This document shows positions 14,701 through 20,420 of a stretch of 20,420 bases of DNA, piece by piece. Both the position numbers and the translations under genes were made by a program. A model generated the notes under the pieces. The model was not told the DNA's origin. It saw only the letters and a list, made by a program, of their open reading frames with translations, and ran no database searches. Source of the DNA: a virus; the IMG/VR virus record IMGVR_UViG_3300007735_000451, positions 1 to 20,420 of that record. One strand, given 5' to 3'. Position 1 is the stretch's first letter, and the number at the start of each line of letters is the position of its first letter.

Positions 14701-17700
14701 AACGTAAGAGCAACAAAAGTTAATACGGAAAGCCGTCGTGCGGCACAGCTAAAAAAGTATCCACAAAATGAACAAAAATTATTTAACGCACACTTGCAAC
14801 AATTGGAAACAAGAAAAAAAGATATTATAAAACGTCAGGAAAAAATTCTTGCAAGACAAAGAGAAGTTAAAAGAATTCAAGTAGACGAAGAAAATGTTCG
14901 TACCAGTATTTTTGTAAAGATACAAAAATACATCAATGAAACAAAACTAAAAGATTGGTTTCGTCCACAGCCAATTACGGCAACGGATGCAACCTTGTCA
15001 ACAAGATTTAGAGATTTTTTCCTTGAGTCCATGCCGCAGGTTTTAGGCAAAAATAAAAGATATTCCAATCTTGATGACATGACGCAAAAGTTTGTTAATG
15101 AAAACAACCTTGCCTTTGATGTGTTGGATATTCTTTTAACCAAAAATCCAAATGCAGTAATTGATGCCGCTGATTTTCAAACAGTATTAGATATTGCGTT
15201 TTCAAATTCGGCAAGAGCTAGAAAGTTTATTGCTGAAGCTCGCAAGGTTAGTGGGCGCACAGATATAGCAAACTACGACGATTTAAAGAATTTTCTTTTT
15301 AGTGAAGCGGGTGCCTCACAGAGAACAAACAAACAAGTTGCTGATGGTTTGTTTGCGTCTTTGATGAATGATTTTACTAATGATGTGGCTGAGGTTTCTA
15401 AATTAACCGTTAATGAATTGCGTAGGGATGTAGCAATTGCCAATAGGGCAATGCTTTTGGCAGAACAAGAAATAGAAAAATTAACAAATCAATTAAACGA
15501 ATTGTTGCCTGACGAATATTTTACAAGATTTCAAAATAGTATTTTACCGGAACAATCAAGACAGGCTTTGGAAACACCAACAGAAGTTCCGTTAGCTAAT
15601 CGCATTAATCCCGAAACTGGTGAAATTATTGGGCAACAAAATTTGGCTGCCAACAAACAAATGTTGTTGGAAGAAAATGATTTCTACCCACAAGCCAAGG
15701 CCGTTTTGAACCGTATGCAAAACTTGCAACAACTTGCCAATATTGATGGCAGCATGGTTGACTGGACTTTTGGGAAAAGAATACAGTTTTTATACAATAA
15801 TCAGCCAATGTCATTTACGCCCCAAGAGTGGGATGCGTTCGTAAACCCACGCAATACTGCTTATGTTCCAAACGACAAAATACAGTACATTGTTTCACGG
15901 CTAAAAGATGAAGATTTGCGTCGCATTGTTTTGGGTGATGATTACACCGACCAAACAATACCTGACGATGAGATGTTGCAAAGGTTTGTTTCGTATGTTT
16001 CCAAAAAACAACCTGATGCTTTTGCTAGTGAACCAACTTTTCTTGCACGACAAGAAAAGATTGGCGAGGTTTGGAATAAATCGGATGCCAATAAATTTTT
16101 ATTTGAACATACCAGAGTTAAGAATTTGGCTGCTGAAGAAGCAGCTAAAAGACAACCAAAGAATGTTGTTAGCGAATTGGATAGAGAAATTAAAGGTTTG
16201 GATAATCAAATTGATTATTACACCACGGAAAGAGTTAGGACTCAAGAGTGGTGGGAAACTTACGGGGCTAGTGAAAAACCCTTGAACGCTGTTGAAATCT
16301 TGCAACTACGAACAGACAGAATTAATAGATTAACTAATTTGGAATATAGCGACGTTTATCAACTTTCGCAAAAAGAAGTTCCTCAAGGCTTGAAAGCAAG
16401 ACCAAGACCTGGTAGCCCGGATTATGACAGTTTGGTCATATTGGGTGTGCCCGAAAATATTTTAAATTCTCCAAATGTCAAAGTTTTGAATGACTGGTTG
16501 AGGGAGCATCCAGAAATTTTTAATTCAATCTTGGCTAATTTTAACGATATCCAAATCAGTGATTTGGATGAGTTTATTTTTATGACGCCCACAACTCGCG
16601 CAATGCGCGATAAACAGGTTGAGGTTTTAAGAGCAATAAAAAGAAATGGTTTGGAAACTAACCGTACACGAAACAAGAGTATTAGCAAACTTATTAGGGA
16701 TAAAGAAAGACTGTTTAGAACGCCCGAGGAAGATAAGGTTCTTGCTGACACAATCGCTAAACGAGCACAGCAGCGGGCAAGAATAGAAGAAATTAAAAAG
16801 AAACAGGCTGCTGCAAAAGTTGTTGACCAACCAAAAGAAACACCACCGCTAACAAATACAGCCTTTGATTATGCGGGCGGTTATACCAATGCTGGCAAAG
16901 GAACGCCTAATGGCGATGGCAAAGATATTGCAATGCGAAAAGTTGCCGATAGTTCAATTGTTGAGCTTGCTAATAATAAACCAAGCAGTTCGTTGACAAC
17001 CGCAACAACGCTTGGTCGAGTCAATAACAACAGCAAAATTATTATGCTTGCTAGGAATAGCGAACTTCGTAACCAACCACTAAGAGAAGCAACTGTTGCC
17101 GAAATCAAAAATGCTCATGCTCGCGGTGCAAAATTTGTTGTAGGCGACATGCCTGGTGTTGATTCACAATTTATTAATTTGCTTGATGAAATTGGGGCTA
17201 ATTATACAATTTACCATACTGGTAATACTTCAAGAATAGTTAGACCTAGAACATCCGCAGCCCAAACACAAGCCGTTGTGCCTGAATACAATCCTGACCT
17301 TCCATACCATCAACAAGTAGCCAATGTTGAACGACGAACATTGCAATCTGTGGCAGATTTACCACCTGAAAAAACAGAAACAATCAATCGTCTTGTTCAA
17401 CAATTTGATTCACAATACGATGAATTTGACAAGGTCGCACAAGCAGAGGCACTTAAAGAAGCTCAACGAACAAAGGGCGTAATAGCGTCTGATTCAACGG
17501 TTGTTGATTTTGATGCCATGGGAAGAATAAGAGATACCGAAAACATTTTGGCAAGTGTTAAAAAACGTGGAACTGCAACACCTGTGGAAGAAGTTCTTTT
17601 GGATGCAGGAACAAAAGAAGCCGAGGCAATGGTTGTTGCTTCCCGACTTCCGCAAACGGAAGTCGAGGCAAGACTAATGGATGGTTTGGTTTCCATGGCA

Positions 17701-18873
17701 AAACCAGCAACACGAACCGTTCCATTTACCGCAAGAGAAACTGGTATTGCCGACATGATAACGGAAGGATGGAAACGTCTTGGTGCAAAGTTTGACGACA
17801 TCCAAGTAAGTCCAGAGTTTTATGAACTCTGGAAAAACGCAAAATATTTTGAAGACCCAGCATTTGTGCGCCAAATGGCAAATCTTGTTGGTGGATACAC
17901 AAAATTCCATAAAGCCTACGCAACGCTGACTCCAGGTTTTCATGTTAGAAACCTCATAGGTAACGTATTTCAATATGTGTTAGCCGGTGGTCAAATAGAG
18001 CACTACCGTCGCGCTACCGAAATATTTTTTGCATGGAACGAAGCATACAGTAAAGGTGTTTCGTGGAAAAAGTTTTTACGAACTTTGACACCAGAAGAAC
18101 AGGTATTTGCAACCAAAGCCAGAACCGCAACGCTTGGTTCTGGTGGCGGTATTTATAGTGACTTGTTCCAAAGTCTTGTTCCGGGCAACAAATCTTACGA
18201 TTGGGCGCTTACTCGCGCATCTCGTAATCTTGGTCAAAAATCGGACAACATGTCACGTTTTATTCTTGGATATGATTCTGCTGTCCAGGGCATGAGCGTA
18301 GACATGACAATAGCAAGAATCAAAAGATTTTATTTTGATTACGAAGACTTATCCAAACTTGATAGAGCAATGAGACAGTTTGTGCCATTCTGGATTTGGA
18401 CTTCACGAAACCTTCCACTACAATTACAAAACATGTGGCTTAACCCGAAGCCGTATCAAATATACAATTCTGTTGTACGCAACTTGCGAGACAAAGAAAC
18501 CGAACAAGAACAACCATTGCCTATTTGGTTGCAACAAATTAATGCATTCAGAATTCCAGGGTTGCCGCTTTATGCGGCACCCGACCTTGGCTTTACGAGA
18601 GTACAGCAACAACTCGAGCAATTGGCTATGCCAAAAAAGTTTGGTTCAAACCTCAACCCATTGTTGAGGGTTCCAATTGAACAAGCATTGGGTCAAAACC
18701 TATTTAATGACGAAAAATTGGAATCGCCAAGCGACAGAATAATAAACATTGTTCAAGGAAGTTTTGTGCCTGTTGCGACTACTGACCGTTTGTTAAACTC
18801 ATACGGTGATGCTAAAATTAATGCTTGGTTAGGATTCTTTGGTTCACCAATTAAAAAAATCAAAAAGGAATAA
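11776..18873 (+). CDS. Giant internal virion / DNA-ejection-type protein (2365 aa)
   Basis: ATG 11776 follows the previous stop by two bases; AAGGG (11766-11770) is the binding site. Seen in order: residues about 124-152, a Gly-rich hydrophobic part (GGRIVGFIGDVVLDPWTYAT); NYVPH at 424-428; Lys/Glu/Gln coiled coils through most of 640-1640; about 1696-1823, a compact alpha/beta domain with GDGKDIAMRK, KIIMLARNSEL (from 1754), FVVGDMPGVDSQF (1787-1799) and YTIYHTG, resembling a Rossmann-like SLOG fold; then a conserved C-terminal part with PGFHVRNLIGNVF (about 2053-2065), FYFDYEDLSKLDRAM (2185-2199) and FVPFWIWTSRNLPLQLQ (2202-2218). That C-terminal pattern recurs in giant phage virion proteins. 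Internal ejection protein is inference from size and place. No RNA polymerase or lysozyme motif was recognised. Confidence 0.82.
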   Translation: MAKPPISEEDFLKALGKISGKKQTQTTIGGLGKSPLQNYFETKDAEAAKAAEALGVAGKILKPVFKAVTILDAPRRATISGVREIVDVLDADPNTNASWSDFVKQSKDETYGFGTAFPIKNKWGGRIVGFIGDVVLDPWTYATLGGAVPAKATMKSIMSGGKIISKGGKTREILGGIKYVHGREGRLALANLAKSRMEAMGEAGIRNFTKDEFGKVFRDVAAKGKKALPGYLRDDLGIRGPGIYYFGSRVKLPGSGPVGGLLENLVTGARLGLVKNPVGQKVMKYVTPDGTFQAAYIDNQSVLRDRVALASGTLENGDILTPQEALNAGVRLRMAQNQRIATAKNDEYVTQEVIRVVNDPDMEANRLSLTSVLEQEGGIETADNVVGPLAQKVRNFLDSRLGDAQRKADEVSEEYGAQFARKRNYVPHMESDEAVVDRLKMGEEAWKARTGGAAIDDSHRFASSYRRRSLEPGDNFFGHTIENRPYIIDELNDMAKNPGPLLNDVTKQPFEPLTYNFYENDMVKILQKYSRHFAQQQGFTEYLLTAKREGGDFFRVLAKDAEADPLVAIDTSNAVGELTSRAVTSAGRVGIEATTDVAVPTPATIASAPVVSELATPLPVSQNLVNAIDEFGSTLNELNNVFEVPPKMLSDILDGYEKVRDKLVNNLTKEGIVAETVSGVQALARDLQRMVEMGNYVPKRSTVVNSAEAGTRLGFDNVIDKKTINSIQALIKNLSIADADTIDKTIAFALKDVFNKVDKQLFASSETKFGVLQAFYEKTKRLKNIRRVNLKKPNLSRVEIAKNDLRYGFALQDMQIFGNIIKGIDERIKQYVQFNFGPSILNQTEIEDIAAEVTLLYVFQTQRELDRVAKLQNLLQRTVTDEGGLEEEIAIIKGLIPDLDLPLSTEDDLAQFIRVYLGDAVNDGLLETQRKLLKQRVLDLEANSFSGVAIETVLGREPKTALEISNEVIKIKKIVNVRATKVNTESRRAAQLKKYPQNEQKLFNAHLQQLETRKKDIIKRQEKILARQREVKRIQVDEENVRTSIFVKIQKYINETKLKDWFRPQPITATDATLSTRFRDFFLESMPQVLGKNKRYSNLDDMTQKFVNENNLAFDVLDILLTKNPNAVIDAADFQTVLDIAFSNSARARKFIAEARKVSGRTDIANYDDLKNFLFSEAGASQRTNKQVADGLFASLMNDFTNDVAEVSKLTVNELRRDVAIANRAMLLAEQEIEKLTNQLNELLPDEYFTRFQNSILPEQSRQALETPTEVPLANRINPETGEIIGQQNLAANKQMLLEENDFYPQAKAVLNRMQNLQQLANIDGSMVDWTFGKRIQFLYNNQPMSFTPQEWDAFVNPRNTAYVPNDKIQYIVSRLKDEDLRRIVLGDDYTDQTIPDDEMLQRFVSYVSKKQPDAFASEPTFLARQEKIGEVWNKSDANKFLFEHTRVKNLAAEEAAKRQPKNVVSELDREIKGLDNQIDYYTTERVRTQEWWETYGASEKPLNAVEILQLRTDRINRLTNLEYSDVYQLSQKEVPQGLKARPRPGSPDYDSLVILGVPENILNSPNVKVLNDWLREHPEIFNSILANFNDIQISDLDEFIFMTPTTRAMRDKQVEVLRAIKRNGLETNRTRNKSISKLIRDKERLFRTPEEDKVLADTIAKRAQQRARIEEIKKKQAAAKVVDQPKETPPLTNTAFDYAGGYTNAGKGTPNGDGKDIAMRKVADSSIVELANNKPSSSLTTATTLGRVNNNSKIIMLARNSELRNQPLREATVAEIKNAHARGAKFVVGDMPGVDSQFINLLDEIGANYTIYHTGNTSRIVRPRTSAAQTQAVVPEYNPDLPYHQQVANVERRTLQSVADLPPEKTETINRLVQQFDSQYDEFDKVAQAEALKEAQRTKGVIASDSTVVDFDAMGRIRDTENILASVKKRGTATPVEEVLLDAGTKEAEAMVVASRLPQTEVEARLMDGLVSMAKPATRTVPFTARETGIADMITEGWKRLGAKFDDIQVSPEFYELWKNAKYFEDPAFVRQMANLVGGYTKFHKAYATLTPGFHVRNLIGNVFQYVLAGGQIEHYRRATEIFFAWNEAYSKGVSWKKFLRTLTPEEQVFATKARTATLGSGGGIYSDLFQSLVPGNKSYDWALTRASRNLGQKSDNMSRFILGYDSAVQGMSVDMTIARIKRFYFDYEDLSKLDRAMRQFVPFWIWTSRNLPLQLQNMWLNPKPYQIYNSVVRNLRDKETEQEQPLPIWLQQINAFRIPGLPLYAAPDLGFTRVQQQLEQLAMPKKFGSNLNPLLRVPIEQALGQNLFNDEKLESPSDRIINIVQGSFVPVATTDRLLNSYGDAKINAWLGFFGSPIKKIKKE
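11845..11871 (+). other. Perfect 11 bp intragenic hairpin at the start of the giant gene
   Basis: ACCCAAACCAC (11845-11855) pairs without mismatch with GTGGTTTGGGT (11861-11871) around TATAG. It begins 69 bases into the gene. Confidence 0.6.
12321..12346 (+). other. GC-rich intragenic hairpin
   Basis: TCGCGA + GGGCG (12321-12332) pair with CGCCC + TCGCGA (12336-12346): 11 bp, one bulged A (12327), ACT loop. GC-rich within an A-rich stretch. Confidence 0.55.
12390..12427 (+). other. Longest intragenic hairpin (13 bp perfect, up to 16 pairs)
   Basis: AAACTTTACCAAA (12393-12405) pairs perfectly with TTTGGTAAAGTTT (12412-12424) around a GATGAA loop. A G-U pair and two A-T pairs extend it to 12390-12427. 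The right arm ends in GTTTTTA, so the T-run is part of the stem; that resembles an intrinsic terminator but sits inside a 7 kb open frame. Confidence 0.6.
14630..14656 (+). other. Perfect 11 bp intragenic hairpin
   Basis: CGGTTTTGGGT (14630-14640) pairs without mismatch with ACCCAAAACCG (14646-14656) around CGGGA. Same dimensions (11-5-11) as the hairpin at 11845 and shares its ACCCAAA core. Confidence 0.6.
14906..14931 (+). other. Perfect 11 bp AT-rich intragenic hairpin
   Basis: GTATTTTTGTA (14906-14916) pairs without mismatch with TACAAAAATAC (14921-14931) around an AAGA tetraloop, in a coiled-coil-coding part of the giant gene. Confidence 0.55.
16980..17016 (+). other. Long double-bulged hairpin within the SLOG-like domain coding region
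   Basis: Left arm 16980-16995 (ACCAAGC, bulge A, GTT, bulge C, GTTG) pairs with 17003-17016 (CAACAACGCTTGGT): 14 bp with two single-base bulges and a 7 nt loop. Confidence 0.5.
17644..17665 (+). other. Perfect 9 bp intragenic hairpin
   Basis: CGACTTCCG (17644-17652) and CGGAAGTCG (17657-17665) flank a CAAA loop. No U-tract follows. Confidence 0.5.
17811..17833 (+). other. Perfect 9 bp intragenic hairpin
   Basis: TCCAGAGTT (17811-17819) and AACTCTGGA (17825-17833) flank a TTATG loop, in the C-terminal part of the giant gene. Confidence 0.5.
18559..18582 (+). other. Intragenic hairpin with one bulge
   Basis: GGGT + GCCGC (18559-18568) pair with GCGGC + ACCC (18574-18582): 9 bp, bulged T at 18563, TTTAT loop. 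Confidence 0.45.
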
Positions 18874-18874
18874 T

Positions 18875-19375
18875 ATGAGAGCAAAAAAAACATATACAGG
18901 AAACAAAGATGGCGTCGCCGCAGGCGAACGCCCAGGCTTAACGGAACTGGTTAAGCACCTTGTTTATTTAAGCGAAGGTGCATTGTGGAACAACGGCACC
19001 TTCGTAAACAGGCCCAAGAGGGGCTCTGAAAGCCTCTCTGTGCACGCTACAGGGCGTGCTGTGGACCTCAGTTATCGTAAAACCCCGACTAAAGGCAAAC
19101 GAAATGGTAGAGAAGTTGCCGCACACATCGCAGATTTTCTTGTTCGTCATTCAGATGAATTAGGCATTGAGATGGTGTTGGACTATTTCCCAGAACCACA
19201 CGGTCGTGGCTACAACTGGACCCGTGGCACTTGGCAGAAATACACTAAGCCAACAATACACGGTGCGCCAGGTGGTGATTGGTTGCATGTTGAGTTGAGT
19301 CCAGCTTGGGCTGACTCTAAGCAGAAGGTTCGGGATTCGTTTCTGAAGATATTTCCGCAGACTCAAATTTTGTAA
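18875..19375 (+). CDS. M15-type peptidoglycan peptidase, endolysin candidate
   Basis: 166 residues from ATG 18875; AAAAAGGA (18862-18869) is six bases upstream. An in-frame TTG at 18839 would run inside the giant gene and is rejected. Key residues match zinc D-Ala/LAS-type peptidases: SVHATGRAVDL with H57 and D64 as metal ligands (H-x6-D), and GGDWLHVEL with H138 as third ligand and D135 in the catalytic-acid region. The stretch ending in ...MVLDYFPEPHGRGYNW and YTKPTIHGAPGGDW is a pattern seen in actinophage-like lysins. No signal peptide and no separate cell-wall-binding domain are visible, so export would need the holin. It probably cleaves peptide cross-links in the cell wall at lysis; a virion-associated role is the alternative. 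It overlaps the convergent minus-strand gene by 59 bases. Confidence 0.8.
   Translation: MRAKKTYTGNKDGVAAGERPGLTELVKHLVYLSEGALWNNGTFVNRPKRGSESLSVHATGRAVDLSYRKTPTKGKRNGREVAAHIADFLVRHSDELGIEMVLDYFPEPHGRGYNWTRGTWQKYTKPTIHGAPGGDWLHVELSPAWADSKQKVRDSFLKIFPQTQIL
18911..19059 (+). other. Run of five consecutive hairpins in the lysin gene
   Basis: Going 5' to 3': 18911-18932 (9 bp, one bulge, GCA loop); 18936-18956 (GCTTAAC/GTTAAGC, 7 bp, 7 nt loop); 18973-19004 (CGAAGGTGC/GCACCTTCG, 9 bp, with an inner 4 bp TTGT/ACAA helix); 19017-19039 (9 pairs including one G-U, 5 nt loop); 19042-19059 (GCACGC/GCGTGC, 6 bp). The gaps between them are 2-16 bases. Confidence 0.55.
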
Positions 19376-19766
19376 ATGCTTTATCTAGTTCATTAATTGT
19401 TTTTGCATTTAAAACTTCGGTTATAAATTTAGACCCTTCATCATCAAAATTATAAACTTCGGGACGTTGAGCAAACTTGCCTTGCAAGTATTGCTCAAAT
19501 TCTTCTTTGTCTCCGTAAATTTTAGCTTCGCTTAAAATTTGCAAAGGCGCTACGTACACAACCATGTGGTACGGAATTGCCATAATGCCACAGCAGTTAC
19601 TGCCATCTTGGTCAATTGTTGAAGCAATGTGAACATAGTCGTTGTTGTAGGCAACAATATAACCAATAGAAATGTTTGGTGTTTCGGGCTTGGGGTTATA
19701 ATGCTCAATACTCATCCATTCGTCTTCCGAGTATGCGTCGTCCCAAAGTACAATTACTGGCCTCAT
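19317..19766 (-). CDS. Phage protein of unknown function, N-terminal VLWDDAYSEDEW motif
   Basis: 149 residues. The start at 19766 is chosen because its ATG overlaps the TGA of the upstream small gene (ATGA); an in-frame ATG six codons earlier (19784) would overlap that gene more and is less likely. The N-terminal half (PVIVLWDDAYSEDEWM, then ISIGYIVAYNNDYVHIAST and CGIMAIPYHMVVYVAPL) is a beta-rich pattern I recognise as a common small phage protein family (a W-x-DA-x-S start, GYxV-x-DYVxxAS, then IPxxxV), function unknown. The C-terminal part is helical and acidic and ends in an overlap with the lysin 3' end. Confidence 0.75.
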   Translation of the reverse strand: MRPVIVLWDDAYSEDEWMSIEHYNPKPETPNISIGYIVAYNNDYVHIASTIDQDGSNCCGIMAIPYHMVVYVAPLQILSEAKIYGDKEEFEQYLQGKFAQRPEVYNFDDEGSKFITEVLNAKTINELDKAFTKFESAEISSETNPEPSA

Positions 19767-19906
19767 TGTGGTTCTCTTTTCCATAGTTCTTGTTGTGCAA
19801 CGCGAAGCTCTGCTCGCATTGCTTCCAACATTAATTCCAGTTCTTCTACTCGGTCGCGAAGGTAGCGTTCCGTTTCTGCTTGCGTTTCTGACAGTTCATT
19901 TTGCAT
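19763..19906 (-). CDS. Coiled-coil microprotein (47 aa)
   Basis: 47 residues, ATG at 19906, TGA at 19763-19765. It overlaps the upstream gene by 11 bases and the downstream one by 4 (ATGA). The whole chain is one charged helix: MQNELSETQAETERYLRDRV then EELELMLEAMRAELRVAQQE, with heptad-like L/M/V spacing. AAGGG lies about ten bases before the start. Probably an oligomerising partner for a neighbour; function unknown. Confidence 0.65.
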   Translation of the reverse strand: MQNELSETQAETERYLRDRVEELELMLEAMRAELRVAQQELWKREPQ

Positions 19907-20180
19907 ACGGGTCTATCCCTTCTTCGTTTAGGTGTTCTTCAATTGTATCAATCAAAGCACTCAAGAACCCCATTATGTGTAGCCAGGCATCTAGATTGCC
20001 TTGTGTACCGTCATAGTAGGCGCGACACAACCTAATGGCACTATCGTTTGTGGCGGATAAAACAATGTTTACACCGTTGTCCAAATTTTGTTGAAGGCTT
20101 TTAGCTTTTGATTCTATTTCTTCAACTTGTTTGGCTGGGATAATGTCATATATCCAATCTTGCGATTCTTTACTTGACAT
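19896..20180 (-). CDS. Small helical protein, function unknown (94 aa)
   Basis: 94 residues from ATG 20180. A longer frame from 20264 exists but its first 28 residues would lie in another gene with a strong binding site, so the internal start is preferred. It overlaps the upstream gene by 11 bases, the same length as its overlap with the next gene. Seen: ESQDWIYDIIPAKQVEEIES, then a helical middle (LSATNDSAIRLCRAYYDG), a hydrophobic helix (LHIMGFLSALIDTIEEHLNE) and a DPYAK end. No family recognised. Confidence 0.7.
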   Translation of the reverse strand: MSSKESQDWIYDIIPAKQVEEIESKAKSLQQNLDNGVNIVLSATNDSAIRLCRAYYDGTQGNLDAWLHIMGFLSALIDTIEEHLNEEGIDPYAK

Positions 20181-20343
20181 GTTTTTTCTTTTTGTTATGA
20201 ACGTACAAACAATTGGTTTGTAAACCGTTTTCCAAAACTCCACGACCAATATCAATGGGTCCATAGTGTTTTTCTAAAATTGCCGCAATTTCGGATGCTG
20301 TGACGGGCATTTCAAATCCAATCACTAACTGACTCGTTCGCAT
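20170..20343 (-). CDS. Small protein, function unknown (57 aa)
   Basis: 57 residues from ATG 20343, TAA at 20170-20172. A strong AGGAGAG lies six or so bases before the start, the best binding site on the minus strand. It reads MRTSQLVIGFEMPVTASEIA, then AILEKHYGPIDIGRGVLENG and a Lys-rich end (HNKKKKHVK). The alpha/beta start and the basic tail are visible, but no family is recognised. Its start lies inside the end of the upstream partial frame (overlap 20312-20343). Confidence 0.7.
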   Translation of the reverse strand: MRTSQLVIGFEMPVTASEIAAILEKHYGPIDIGRGVLENGLQTNCLYVHNKKKKHVK

Positions 20344-20420
20344 AATTCTCTCCTAGTTCCAAATGAAATGTTTCGTCGTTAAGCATCAAAGCTATTACAC
20401 AATAGCCCACTATGTCTCGT
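20312..20420 (-). CDS. C-terminal end of a minus-strand gene (start outside window)
   Basis: The frame enters from the right edge (first full codon at 20419) and stops with TGA at 20312-20314; 35 residues are visible: RDIVGYCVIALMLNDETFHL then ELGENYANESVSDWI. The amphipathic helix DIVGYCVIAL is of the kind that ends small phage nucleotide-metabolism or MazG/DUF1599-like proteins, but 35 residues cannot decide this. It overlaps the next gene by 32 bases, longer than the others in this cluster, so one of the two may be shorter than drawn. Confidence 0.5.
   Translation of the reverse strand, partial: RDIVGYCVIALMLNDETFHLELGENYANESVSDWI

Noticed and set aside
11776-18873. N4-type virion RNA polymerase as identity of the giant protein
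   Set aside because: The size and the virion setting suggested it, but no polymerase palm or finger motifs were recognised and most of the chain is coiled coil.
18839-18874. TTG start for the lysin, 12 codons upstream
   Set aside because: It would read through the end of the giant gene. ATG 18875 has a proper AAAAAGGA site.
6436-19059. Hairpins as a CRISPR array or a dispersed palindromic repeat family
   Set aside because: Their sequences differ, spacing is irregular, and they lie in frame within conserved genes.
20181-20264. Longer N-terminus for the 94-residue minus-strand protein
   Set aside because: The extra 28 residues lie within the well-started 57-residue gene. The internal ATG gives the same 11-base overlap as the next pair.
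1-20420. tRNA genes, integrase, attachment sites, insertion sequences
   Set aside because: Nothing resembling a cloverleaf, integrase, transposase or flanking direct repeat was found. The coding density leaves no gap over about 75 bases.

Overview
The window looks like the late (virion morphogenesis) region of a tailed double-stranded DNA phage with a short-tail (podovirus-type) layout. It starts inside the terminase large subunit and runs on the plus strand through a zinc-binding microprotein, a holin-like membrane protein, portal, scaffold, major capsid protein, a decoration/head-fibre-like protein, small basic and Cys-rich proteins, a head-tail adaptor, a tail nozzle-type protein, a fibre-base protein, helical and Gln/Ala-rich presumed internal virion proteins, a 2365-residue giant protein, and an M15-type peptidoglycan peptidase (endolysin candidate). 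There is no tape measure, sheath or tail-tube protein, which fits a podovirus. Moderate-to-low GC, clear AAGGAG-type ribosome binding sites and the VHATGRAVDL / GDWLHVEL lysin type would suit a phage of aquatic bacteria, possibly freshwater actinobacteria. The host is inference; nothing here proves it.

Layout: 1-1396 terminase end, zinc protein, holin-like protein. 1397-5801 an AT-rich LIPT-type protein, portal, scaffold, capsid, decoration. 5802-6418 two small proteins, with two long intergenic hairpins flanking the first. 6418-9216 adaptor, nozzle, fibre, coiled-coil microprotein. 9216-18873 three presumed internal virion proteins and the giant protein. 18875-19375 lysin. 19317-20420 a convergent minus-strand cluster of five small overlapping genes, probably from another expression class. 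Genes are almost gap-free; seven plus-strand junctions are exact TAATG stop/start overlaps. No tRNA, CRISPR array or insertion sequence was seen, and no gap exceeds 300 bases.

The most unusual signal is structural. From about 6.4 kb to 19.1 kb the coding sequence holds many short hairpins (9-14 bp stems, 3-7 nt loops, often with one bulged base), far more than chance predicts by rough arithmetic. They have different sequences, so they are not a dispersed repeat family, and they lack terminator U-tracts. The lysin gene carries five in a row in about 150 bases. This could be an RNA-structure layer controlling late mRNA stability, processing or translation; it was found by eye and needs a codon-preserving shuffle test.
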